DNA of 46,991 nucleotides, taken from Microcaldota archaeon (GTDB lineage Archaea > Micrarchaeota > Micrarchaeia > Micrarchaeales > CABMGC01). Below are positions 32,497 through 39,460 of this stretch, in pieces. The notes under the pieces are model-generated. The model did no database searches, was not told the origin of the DNA, and saw only the letters and a list, made by a program, of their open reading frames with translations. Numbering within the stretch: the first letter of the stretch is position 1; every line of letters starts with the position of its first letter. The translations under genes were made by a program, and so were the position numbers. The stretch spans positions 77,832 to 124,822 of the forward strand of contig DAHWXM010000015.1 in the NCBI GenBank assembly GCA_027334165.1, read 5' to 3'.

Positions 32497-32512
32497 TGTT
32501 ACTGTAGTAACA
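32497..32512. promoter_or_regulatory. 16-bp palindrome between divergent promoters
   Basis: TGTTACT-GT-AGTAACA, perfect 7-bp arms, placed between the minus-strand TATA of the GNAT-like gene (~32484-32494) and plus-strand TATA elements (~32519-32543) of the ACT-domain gene. The position suits a regulator of both promoters. Confidence 0.5.
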
Positions 32513-32561
32513 AAAGTGTTATAAATTCTCGCTACTATATAAAACACGCATTGGTGTGAAA

Positions 32562-33218
32562 ATGGCAACGGTATCGCACGTGGTTACAAGAATCTTAGAG
32601 GGAATGCCATTCTTGGAGGAGGCCCTAGTCCGAGACATAATAAACTATGCATATCTGGCAGAGATGATACGGCCGGAAGTGGAGAGCGAATTGCGTCACC
32701 CCGCCAAACGCTCCGCTATAGTGATGGCGATAAGGCGCTTCAGGGAAGCCCTTAAAGGTAGCGAGATCCGGGCTACTGCACTAAAGCTGACAGGACTTGA
32801 CATATCCGTGAAGTCAGGCATATTCGAGATCACGGTCAACAGGAACGCAGATACGGTAAACGCGCTGCAAGGCCTGTACGGCCTGGTCGACTTCGCGAAA
32901 GGCGACGTGCTTACAATAACGCAGGGTCTCTACGAGATAACCATACTCTCGAACACGAAGTACATGGAACAGATAAAGCGAATACTCGGCGCAGGGCATG
33001 TGCTGCGCGTGATAGATGGGCTGTCATCACTCATGGTGCGCATCCCGGAGAGCGCTTCCGAGACCGTCGGTATAATATACATACTAGTCAAGGCACTCAG
33101 TTGGAACAACGTCAACATAGTGGAAGTCGTTTCGACGCTCACCGAAGAGATATTCATAATAAAGGAGGAAGACACGTCGATAGCGTTCAATGCCTTGAAG
33201 AATCTTGCAAAGGCATAA
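32562..33218 (+). CDS. ACT-domain protein with HTH-like N-terminus, putative regulator
   Basis: 218 residues. The N-terminal ~70 residues (SHVVTRILEGMPFLEEALVRDIINYAYLAEMI) are helical and resemble archaeal DNA-binding or dimerisation modules; residues about 135-215 look like paired ACT domains of the aspartate-kinase type (ILGAGHVLRVIDGLSSLMVRIPE, NIVEVVSTLTEEIFIIKEED). ACT domains bind amino acids. No kinase catalytic domain is present. ATG 32562 fits a leaderless start from the TATA tatataaaac (~32535); GTG 32556 is possible. A palindrome lies just upstream, so autoregulation is plausible. Confidence 0.65.
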   Translation: MATVSHVVTRILEGMPFLEEALVRDIINYAYLAEMIRPEVESELRHPAKRSAIVMAIRRFREALKGSEIRATALKLTGLDISVKSGIFEITVNRNADTVNALQGLYGLVDFAKGDVLTITQGLYEITILSNTKYMEQIKRILGAGHVLRVIDGLSSLMVRIPESASETVGIIYILVKALSWNNVNIVEVVSTLTEEIFIIKEEDTSIAFNALKNLAKA

Positions 33219-33291
33219 ATTAATTCCGCGCCAATAATATGACCACGGAAGCCGCAGGTGCGCATTCGCCATGCTTTCGTGAGGGTTTTTC

Positions 33292-33663
33292 ATGAACGTA
33301 GGCATAGATTTCGATAACACAATAACCGCAAACCCGAAATTCTTCAAGGAACTGGTGAACGATCTGCTCTCCAGCGGAAGGAATTTGATATACATTATAT
33401 CTTCTTGTGCCAAGGAGGACGAACCAACGCTTTCGGAGATACGGACTAGAAAGTCACTGCAGTTGAATGAATGGGGCATACCCTTTGAGCGGCTAGAGCT
33501 TGCCCTTGAACCTATACCAGAAAACAAGGCGTTTTTGTGCGAGTCGCATGGCATAGGCTTAATGATAGACGATGACCTCCGCAACCTCGAGGCCATAATG
33601 AAAAGGGATCCTTCCATCGTGTGCGTGCAATTCTTTCCGCCAAACGGCGATGAGGGGAGATGA
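33292..33663 (+). CDS. Small HAD-like phosphatase
   Basis: 123 residues. Starts with the HAD nucleophile motif GIDFDNTIT (DxDxT-like: D-F-D-N-T) and ends with the acidic motif MIDDDLRNLE (motif IV), with a conserved Ser in IISSC (motif II). No cap domain. Resembles 5'-nucleotidase or polynucleotide-kinase phosphatase type small HAD proteins; the substrate is unknown. ATG 33292 is preceded by GTGAGGG. It ends 4 bp before the GT4 glycosyltransferase start, so the two are coupled. Confidence 0.75.
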   Translation: MNVGIDFDNTITANPKFFKELVNDLLSSGRNLIYIISSCAKEDEPTLSEIRTRKSLQLNEWGIPFERLELALEPIPENKAFLCESHGIGLMIDDDLRNLEAIMKRDPSIVCVQFFPPNGDEGR

Positions 33664-33667
33664 TAGT

Positions 33668-34993
33668 ATGAGTGGAATAAAGCTTGGCATAGTTTCTCAG
33701 ACGCCTGCGGTGCGCTTCCTAAGAAAGGTGCGCGGCAGCGTGGTTCATCTGCGCGACTTGAAACGGAAGGATTACATGTACACGGTTGGCGGCGTCACCC
33801 CGATGGTACGCGCGCAACTCTCAGAGCTGGTCAAGGAGAAAACCGTCTCAAAGGCCGAATGGTTTTCCTTGAATGCAAACGCCCCTGAACGTATCATACT
33901 CAACGAACACATAGAGATAGAGAACGTCTTCCTGCGCAAGGAAAACAGTCAGCAGTACACTAACTTCAAGCAGGAACTGTGGAATAACATCCATGGAATA
34001 GATGCAAAAGGGTTCAACATAGCAGAGTATCTTGGCTATTTCAGGTACAACTCGCGCCTTGCTAAGGCGATACTGCAGCGGTCGGAGAGATTCGACATCT
34101 TCGAGATACACGATTTCCAGCAGCTTCTGCTGGGCTCGATGCTGGGGCCAGCGTATCCGACGATGTTCAGGTGGCACATACCATTCGTTCCAGACATACT
34201 AAATGCAAAGATAAAGAAGTTCATAATCAACGGCATGGAGAGCAACGATGCGGTCGTCGTCAGCACAAAACGCGATCTCGAAGGGCTGATACGCGCCGGA
34301 TTCGATGGCCGTGCCTATCAGGTGTATCCTCACATAGACCCGGACGCGTATCCGAAATCCGACGCCGAGGAGCTGGTGCGGTTTGAAGCCAAGTATTCCA
34401 TCCCGCCTGGCGAGTTCCTCATTATCAACGTTGCGCGTATGGACAACATGAAGTCGCAGGACGATCTCATAAAAGCATTCTCCCTGATCAAGAATCCCAA
34501 ATGCAAGCTCATGCTCATAGGGAATGGCTCATTCACTTCGCAAACGCTTGGCCACGCTAAGGGGAATTCATGGCGTGCACATCTGGAGCGCCTGGTTGCC
34601 CGATTGGGGCTGTCAGACCGAGTCATCTTTACAGGATACATGCCTGACGAAGAGGTGCGCGTGGCGTATTCCCGTGCAAACCTGTTTGTGCTGCCTTCCC
34701 GTACCGAAGGATTTGGCCTTGCCGCTGTAGAGGCGTGGCTCTACAATGTTCCATCTATAGTAAGCGCCGGGGCAGGAGTATCGGAACTGATAATCGATGG
34801 CCTCAACGGGGAGACGTTCGCTCCGGGAGATTTCAAGAGCTTGGCGAAAAAGATTGGCGTGTTCATAAAGGACCCAGAGTTCTGTAAGGAACTCGGAGTT
34901 AACGCGCACAGAACTGCCCGCGTATGCTTCGTCAAGACCGCAGTGCCACAGCTGAAGTCCATATACATGAAGACTCTGGCCGAGTTCGAGTGA
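33668..34993 (+). CDS. Family 4 glycosyltransferase
   Basis: GT-B fold enzyme. The C-terminal domain shows the usual order: INVARMDNMKSQDDLIKAF, LMLIGNGSF, VIFTGYMPDEEVRVAYSRANLFVLPS and TEGFGLAAVEAW (E-x7-E retaining motif), then SAGAGVSELI. The N-terminal half with FEIHDFQQLLLGSMLGP and FRWHIPF resembles the trehalose/sucrose-type GT4 group, but this is not certain. 441 residues from ATG 33668, with GGGGAGATGA upstream as a strong ribosome-binding site. Neighbouring HAD phosphatase could act on its product. Confidence 0.85.
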   Translation: MSGIKLGIVSQTPAVRFLRKVRGSVVHLRDLKRKDYMYTVGGVTPMVRAQLSELVKEKTVSKAEWFSLNANAPERIILNEHIEIENVFLRKENSQQYTNFKQELWNNIHGIDAKGFNIAEYLGYFRYNSRLAKAILQRSERFDIFEIHDFQQLLLGSMLGPAYPTMFRWHIPFVPDILNAKIKKFIINGMESNDAVVVSTKRDLEGLIRAGFDGRAYQVYPHIDPDAYPKSDAEELVRFEAKYSIPPGEFLIINVARMDNMKSQDDLIKAFSLIKNPKCKLMLIGNGSFTSQTLGHAKGNSWRAHLERLVARLGLSDRVIFTGYMPDEEVRVAYSRANLFVLPSRTEGFGLAAVEAWLYNVPSIVSAGAGVSELIIDGLNGETFAPGDFKSLAKKIGVFIKDPEFCKELGVNAHRTARVCFVKTAVPQLKSIYMKTLAEFE

Positions 34994-35003
34994 ATGTATC
35001 GCG

Positions 35004-36176
35004 TTATAGCAGTGCGGCTATGCCGCACAGGAGGATTGCGACAGCGCTGCCCCAGAATGCAATCCTATCGAATCTGCCGAGTCTGTGCCTGCCCATGATA
35101 TTCTCCCGTTGCGCAAGTATCCCGAGCGTGACAACGGGCCCTATAAGCACGAACACGAGCAGAACCATGAGTCCTATAACGAGCGATATGAGGTTAGTGA
35201 ACAGCAGCGGCACCAGGGCAGCCGGAAGCGATTCCAACACGTAGATCTTGAACCACGTGTCGCGCTTCATGTTAAGGGCTTCTGTGACTCCCCACGCGCT
35301 GGCCATGGATATCACTACAAGGGCGAGGAAACCCGCAAGGACGAGCCCCGCGCTGAATATCACCGGCGCGTACGTTCCACCTATACCCCGTATTCCCTCT
35401 GCTATGCCCTGCATCGTAGAGAAACCGGCGCCGTGGCCAAGGCCGCTGCTCACCATGACTATCGCAATCATTATTATTTCGCCAAATACTGCGCCAGTGA
35501 AGGTCTCTATCTTGGTTGCTCGGACCGACCTGAATTTCTTCTTTGCCGTTGCTGTGGTCTGATAGAAGAGCATGAACGGCATTATCACTGCTCCGACGTT
35601 AGCAGCGAGCAGGTAGAAGAATCTGCTGCCAATACCTGTGGGCATGAGAGGGTAGCTGCCAATTCCGTCACCCATGAGTCCCATGTACGCCACCAGCATC
35701 AGCATCGACATCACAAGCAGTGTCCTCTCTATCGCACCATGATCCCTCCTGTACACGAAGAGTATGTGCGCCACGTAGACTACTGGTATGGCGATAAGCG
35801 GTGAGATGCCAAGTATCGATGCCGCTATCGCTATGCCGGCATATTCGGCCACGTAGCTCAGGAGGTCCGTTATCGCCATGGGCAGGCTCATCAGTGCCGC
35901 TGTCCTGCGCGAGAAGTTCTCCCGTATCAACTCCCCGAGCCCCTTTCCAGTGACCGCACCAACCCTTCCGGCAACCTCTTGTATAAAGTACAGGGGCAAT
36001 ATGAGCAGCAGCAGTACTAGCACGAATCCATACTTGAACTCCGCGCCGCTCTGCATGGCCGTGATTATGCTTGCCGCATCCACATCTGCCATCATCACGA
36101 GCCACGCCGGCCCGAATACCCTCCTTAGCTCAGACAGCAGGTTCGTGCCGTTCCGTACCATTCTTGCTCCAGGCAT
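35004..36176 (-). CDS. NRAMP-related metal transporter with divergent motifs
   Basis: 390 residues with about 11 membrane segments in NRAMP order. In the first helix the family metal motif DPGN is replaced by DVDA (MMADVDAASIITAMQSGAEFKYG); in the sixth helix MPH is MPF (VIMPFMLFYQT). The rest (LPLYFIQEVAGRVGAVTGKGLGELIRE, ISMASAWGVTEALN) stays recognisable. The usual Mn/Fe ligands (Asp, Asn, Met, His) are therefore only partly kept, so the substrate may differ. ATG 36176 has the strong Shine-Dalgarno AGGAGT. It converges on the GT4 gene. Confidence 0.8.
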   Translation of the reverse strand: MPGARMVRNGTNLLSELRRVFGPAWLVMMADVDAASIITAMQSGAEFKYGFVLVLLLLILPLYFIQEVAGRVGAVTGKGLGELIRENFSRRTAALMSLPMAITDLLSYVAEYAGIAIAASILGISPLIAIPVVYVAHILFVYRRDHGAIERTLLVMSMLMLVAYMGLMGDGIGSYPLMPTGIGSRFFYLLAANVGAVIMPFMLFYQTTATAKKKFRSVRATKIETFTGAVFGEIIMIAIVMVSSGLGHGAGFSTMQGIAEGIRGIGGTYAPVIFSAGLVLAGFLALVVISMASAWGVTEALNMKRDTWFKIYVLESLPAALVPLLFTNLISLVIGLMVLLVFVLIGPVVTLGILAQRENIMGRHRLGRFDRIAFWGSAVAILLCGIAALL

Positions 36177-36304
36177 GCTGACTCCTTTCCTAATCAAATA
36201 GATAAATCTGCGTTAACGTGCAGCTTAAACTGCAGAAAATGGAAATTTACCAAGCTAAGTTTAAATACCACCGGCCCGAACTTTGTTGGGAGAAGGTTGG
36301 TGCT

Positions 36305-37171
36305 TTGGCAGAAGCGTTCAGAGAGAGGCCCCGGGTTCGCGAACTGGTGCTTGATTACGAGCAGTTTCTCAGGACCGCAAGGAGTCTCTCAGAATCAGGG
36401 AACATGCGATATGCGGGTATCGCGTACGGGGTAGTTGCAGAAAAGGCCAAGTTAGTCGCAGATTCTGGCAAGGACATAGAAACCACCATCAAATATCTGC
36501 GCCTGGCATCAGAGGCGGCCGCCCTGTCAGATACGCCCGCTTCCGCAAGAGGCCTGCGCCTATTCCTGGATCTTTACACGGCCATGCGAGACAATGACAT
36601 GGAAAGAACGAATATGAATAACGCACGCAACACTACGGGCATACTGGAAGGCCCTCCTGTATCGGGGGCACTCCGTCCGTCTGTAGATGGAGATGGCCCC
36701 TCCAGAATCGGCTCTGATGTTTTCACCGATGCGGAGTTTGAAATAGGACGACTGCGCCGAGAGGTTCTTGAAGGGGTGGATAGATCGTTCGAGCATTTCG
36801 ATGGAAAGACCGGCATATATCTCGCAAGGGCAAGGTTCCGCAGCGCAGAAGCACTGCAGCCTGAGGCTCTCGATTCCCTGGTCCGTGAACTGGACGCGTT
36901 GCTCGTAGATACTGCCGGATCACTCGGCCTCTCCTATCTCATCTCCCCAAAGATAATAAGCATGAAGCGCAATACGATCGGCATTGAAGGGCGGGACCAG
37001 GGCGGCATCCTGGTGCTTTTCCGGCACAACGGCATTTACATCAGCATAAATGAAGTTGGATACATAGAGATATTCATGGAGAAGATGCGCTGCGATGAGA
37101 AGATGTTCTCGCTATTCAAGTATCTCGTCGATGCGACCGCGTTCGTAATAGAGAAGAAATATTTGGTGTGA
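36305..37171 (+). CDS. Hypothetical protein, TPR-like N-terminal region
   Basis: No family recognised. 288 residues if started at TTG 36305. Helical pairs at the N-terminus (RYAGIAYGVVAEKAKLVADSG, TTIKYLRLASEAAAL) look TPR-like. A central linker is rich in Gly/Pro/Ser and Asp (about 110-145 of this form), and a beta-rich C-terminal domain follows (SMKRNTIGIEGRDQGGILVLF, VGYIEIFMEKM). A typical TATA (agtttaaatacc, ~36252-36263) lies inside the ORF-track version that opens at 36218/36239, pointing to a transcript start near 36285 and to TTG 36305, preceded by GGTTGGTG. ATG 36239 is the alternative start. Confidence 0.55.
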   Translation: MAEAFRERPRVRELVLDYEQFLRTARSLSESGNMRYAGIAYGVVAEKAKLVADSGKDIETTIKYLRLASEAAALSDTPASARGLRLFLDLYTAMRDNDMERTNMNNARNTTGILEGPPVSGALRPSVDGDGPSRIGSDVFTDAEFEIGRLRREVLEGVDRSFEHFDGKTGIYLARARFRSAEALQPEALDSLVRELDALLVDTAGSLGLSYLISPKIISMKRNTIGIEGRDQGGILVLFRHNGIYISINEVGYIEIFMEKMRCDEKMFSLFKYLVDATAFVIEKKYLV

Positions 37172-37266
37172 AGCTGCCGGTTTCCGTGGCATCATATGCC
37201 GGTGTCACGGGTCAGCATCATCAGATAGCTTTATCTGTTTTTTTGCGCACCTTAAATCCGATTGTG

Positions 37267-38172
37267 ATGCGGATGACATTACGTTTTGCGCTATTTGCAA
37301 ATGGAGTACCATCCCCTAAAAGGCTGCGGTGCCACAAGGCTCAGTCCGCCATGGAGTACCTGATGACGTACGGGTGGGCCATACTGGTCATCGCTGTCGT
37401 CCTCGGCGTTTTGTATTCGCTAGGCATATTTAGCCCTTCAAATTTTGCTCCAAAAGCAACCCCTGGTTCGTGTCAGGTTTTCCGTCCAAACGGCCCGGAT
37501 ACGAATTACGATATTAACCTCGAAGGAACGTGCGGCGATGAACTGCCCGAATACGATGCGCAGTTCAATGGCGGTAGTGCTTACATATCGTTGTCTTCGC
37601 CTGCTTCCTCAAAGAGCTACACGCAACTCAGTATTTCAGCGTGGATCACTAATCCTGGCAATGCGTCCAGGTACGAGATTATGAATTTTTACGGTTTTTA
37701 TCTCAACGTGCAATCAGGAAAAATATGCTTTTTTGTAAGCAATGTCAACTCCGGATATCTGTGTTCCTCTTCTACATTAAGACCAGGCTACAACTTCATT
37801 GCCGCGACGCTGAGCAATAGCACAGAAACAGTTTATGTAAATGGAGAGTCTTCTGGCATCGCCTCTTATGGTTTAGGAATTGGAACAGGATCTCCGGATG
37901 GTACGATAGGCGTGTGCTCCTACTGCGGTAACATATACTACTTCAATGGCCAGATTTCAAACATACAGGTTTACAACACCTCGCTCACGAATTCATCAAT
38001 AAAGGCGCTATACTACGAAGGGATAGGCGGAGCGCCAGCTATGCTACAGAATATTGTTTCATGGTGGCCCCTCAATGGCAATGCGAATGATTATAGCGGC
38101 AACAATAACAACGGCGTGCCGACAAATGTTGTGTACACCGGTTCTTGGCAGACAGAATATACACCAACATGA
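37267..38172 (+). CDS. Pilin-signal LamG-like surface protein (paralog 3)
   Basis: 301 residues. A longer leader (MRMTLRFALFANGV...CHKA) precedes QSAMEYLMTYGWAILVIAVV, then the neck FSPSNFAPKATPGSC and a LamG-like domain ending EGIGGAPAMLQNIVSWWPLNGNANDYSGN. Start at ATG 37267 gives a short leader; a TATA-like ctttatctg (~37229) sits ~34 bp upstream. Same architecture as the tandem pair at 13.5-15.3 kb, on the other strand. It shares an identical 44-bp block with the truncated gene at the window end. N-x-S/T sequons throughout suggest an exposed glycoprotein. Confidence 0.78.
   Translation: MRMTLRFALFANGVPSPKRLRCHKAQSAMEYLMTYGWAILVIAVVLGVLYSLGIFSPSNFAPKATPGSCQVFRPNGPDTNYDINLEGTCGDELPEYDAQFNGGSAYISLSSPASSKSYTQLSISAWITNPGNASRYEIMNFYGFYLNVQSGKICFFVSNVNSGYLCSSSTLRPGYNFIAATLSNSTETVYVNGESSGIASYGLGIGTGSPDGTIGVCSYCGNIYYFNGQISNIQVYNTSLTNSSIKALYYEGIGGAPAMLQNIVSWWPLNGNANDYSGNNNNGVPTNVVYTGSWQTEYTPT
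37342..37385. repeat. 44-bp exact repeat of the pilin-signal module, copy A
   Basis: Identical for at least 44 bp to 46948-46991 (the window ends inside it). It encodes QSAMEYLMTYGWAI. The sequence before it differs, so the identity begins abruptly at the signal module. Confidence 0.88.
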
Positions 38173-38189
38173 TGGCGAGGAACAGACCT

Positions 38190-38310
38190 TGGCGGAGGGG
38201 AGATTTGAACACCCGACCTCTAGATTTCTTAGCAATCACAGCAAAAAGCTCATCACTCATAAAACGTAGCTTATGAGTCTAGCGCTCTAACCAGGCTGAG
38301 CTACTCCGCC
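38190..38310 (-). tRNA. Elongator tRNA-Met (CAT) with 46-nt intron
   Basis: Acceptor GGCGGAG/CTCCGCC with A73, D-arm GCTC...GAGC with GGTTA, anticodon stem CTAGA/TCTAG with loop CTCATAA after intron removal, T-arm GGGTG-TTCAAAT-CTCCC (one T-T mismatch). The intron is at the canonical 37/38 position (38226-38271). CCA is not encoded. Elongator rather than initiator because the anticodon stem lacks the three consecutive G-C pairs. Confidence 0.93.
38226..38271 (-). other. tRNA-Met intron (37/38)
   Basis: 46 nt. The boundaries come from the mature anticodon loop. The central helix is imperfect (CTCA against TAAG, one C-A mismatch) with bulges TA^A and AA^A. An alternative hairpin ACTCATAA/TTATGAGT, perfect over 8 bp, pairs the anticodon with intron sequence. 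Confidence 0.75.
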
Positions 38311-38353
38311 CTGCCAGATAATGCTACTTCTTAATATATAGTTTTTATGGTTC

Positions 38354-39232
38354 TCATACGGTGCCAAGCACGACGGCCCCCGCCACCATTATTCCGAGCC
38401 CAACAAACTGCAGCCTGCTCAGCCTCTCCTTGTAGAACAGGAATCCGAGGAACGATACTACCATGGGGGACAGCGCAGTCATTGCGCCGCCTATCGCAAA
38501 CACCTTTGATATCACGGTGATCCCAAACACCGAGTCTCCAATCCCATCAACAAGGCCCATAAATATGACCAGCGCAGCCAGCGCGCCGAAGGCGCTCGAC
38601 TTGCGCATCGCATGCAGCCTGTTTCGCATGTCCTTCATCGTACCCTTTCTGAAAAACACGAAGGCGAGTGCGAGCCCTACGCTCACTATCCTGGAAACCA
38701 ATACGGGCAGGGAGAATCCGTGCGCCGAGCTTATCGCATAGGACATCATCATCCAGTACACTGCCCACGATACACTGGCCAGGGCTGCAGGTATCAGGTA
38801 TTTGTTTATCCTAAACTTCTCATATGTTATAATTAGGAATGCCCCAACAAATATCGCAGCCATGCTGAGGAGCTGTATCCGTGTAACCTGCTCTCCGAGC
38901 ACCAGCAGACCAAAAAGCACAAGTGCCGCAGGCTGTATTTCGCCCAGAGCAGAAGCGTTCGCCAGCTGTTCTGTCCTCAATGACATGTACATGAGTATAA
39001 AACCGAGACCCAGGAATACGCCAGACGCCGCGGCCATCGCCGTGCTGTACAGCGGCATGCTGTACATGCCGGTAAGCACCACCGATACCGACATCGGGAT
39101 TATGCCCAACAGTATCACTGCGAGTGCGATGAGCGGCGCGCCGAAGGCCTTCACTACCTTCTTCGATATCCCGTTTGATATTATCCAGAAAAAAACCGCA
39201 GTTATTGCGGCCGCTGTGCCTTGAATTATCAT
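38354..39232 (-). CDS. EamA/DMT-family transporter
   Basis: 292 residues with ten membrane helices as two EamA repeats of five (about 1-135 and 145-292). Features such as ALGEIQPAALVLFGLLVLGEQVTRIQLLSMAAIFVGAFLI and VSFLGFLFYKERLSRLQFVGLGIMVAGAVVL are the family hallmark (the E-R turn before the last helix of each repeat). Substrate unknown; the family exports metabolites or takes up nucleotide-sugars or amino acids. ATG 39232 is chosen with GAGGGAT upstream; the ORF extension to 39331 covers TATA elements (~39265-39285). Confidence 0.85.
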   Translation of the reverse strand: MIIQGTAAAITAVFFWIISNGISKKVVKAFGAPLIALAVILLGIIPMSVSVVLTGMYSMPLYSTAMAAASGVFLGLGFILMYMSLRTEQLANASALGEIQPAALVLFGLLVLGEQVTRIQLLSMAAIFVGAFLIITYEKFRINKYLIPAALASVSWAVYWMMMSYAISSAHGFSLPVLVSRIVSVGLALAFVFFRKGTMKDMRNRLHAMRKSSAFGALAALVIFMGLVDGIGDSVFGITVISKVFAIGGAMTALSPMVVSFLGFLFYKERLSRLQFVGLGIMVAGAVVLGTV

Positions 39233-39342
39233 TGAGATCCCTCGCACTTTATGCCGTGCAGGATAAATAGCAATAATATATATGTGATGGCTATTATTTA
39301 ATATTCTCCTTGCTAACTGAAATGCGGTCACTGCGCTACGGT

Positions 39343-39415
39343 GGCCTTGGTAGTGTAACGGCTCGCATAGGAGGCTGTGAACCTTCTGGACCGGGTTCGA
39401 CTCCCGGCCAAGGCC
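39343..39415 (+). tRNA. tRNA-His (GTG), G-1 encoded
   Basis: G-1 at 39343 pairs with C73; acceptor GCCTTGG/CCAAGGC; anticodon stem GGAGG/CCTTC around CTGTGAA gives GTG; T-arm CCGGG-TTCGACT-CCCGG. The next three bases are CCA, so the 3' end is genome-encoded here, unlike the Leu and Met tRNAs of the window. No intron. Confidence 0.93.
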
Positions 39416-39460
39416 CCATTCATCAAAACACTTTCCCAGCAGAGCATCTATCAGTGCCTG

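Noticed and set aside
38226-38271. C box (GTGATGA) in the tRNA-Met intron, suggesting an intronic box C/D guide RNA
   Set aside because: No D box (CTGA) or second box pair is present, and the intron is too short for a guide RNA.
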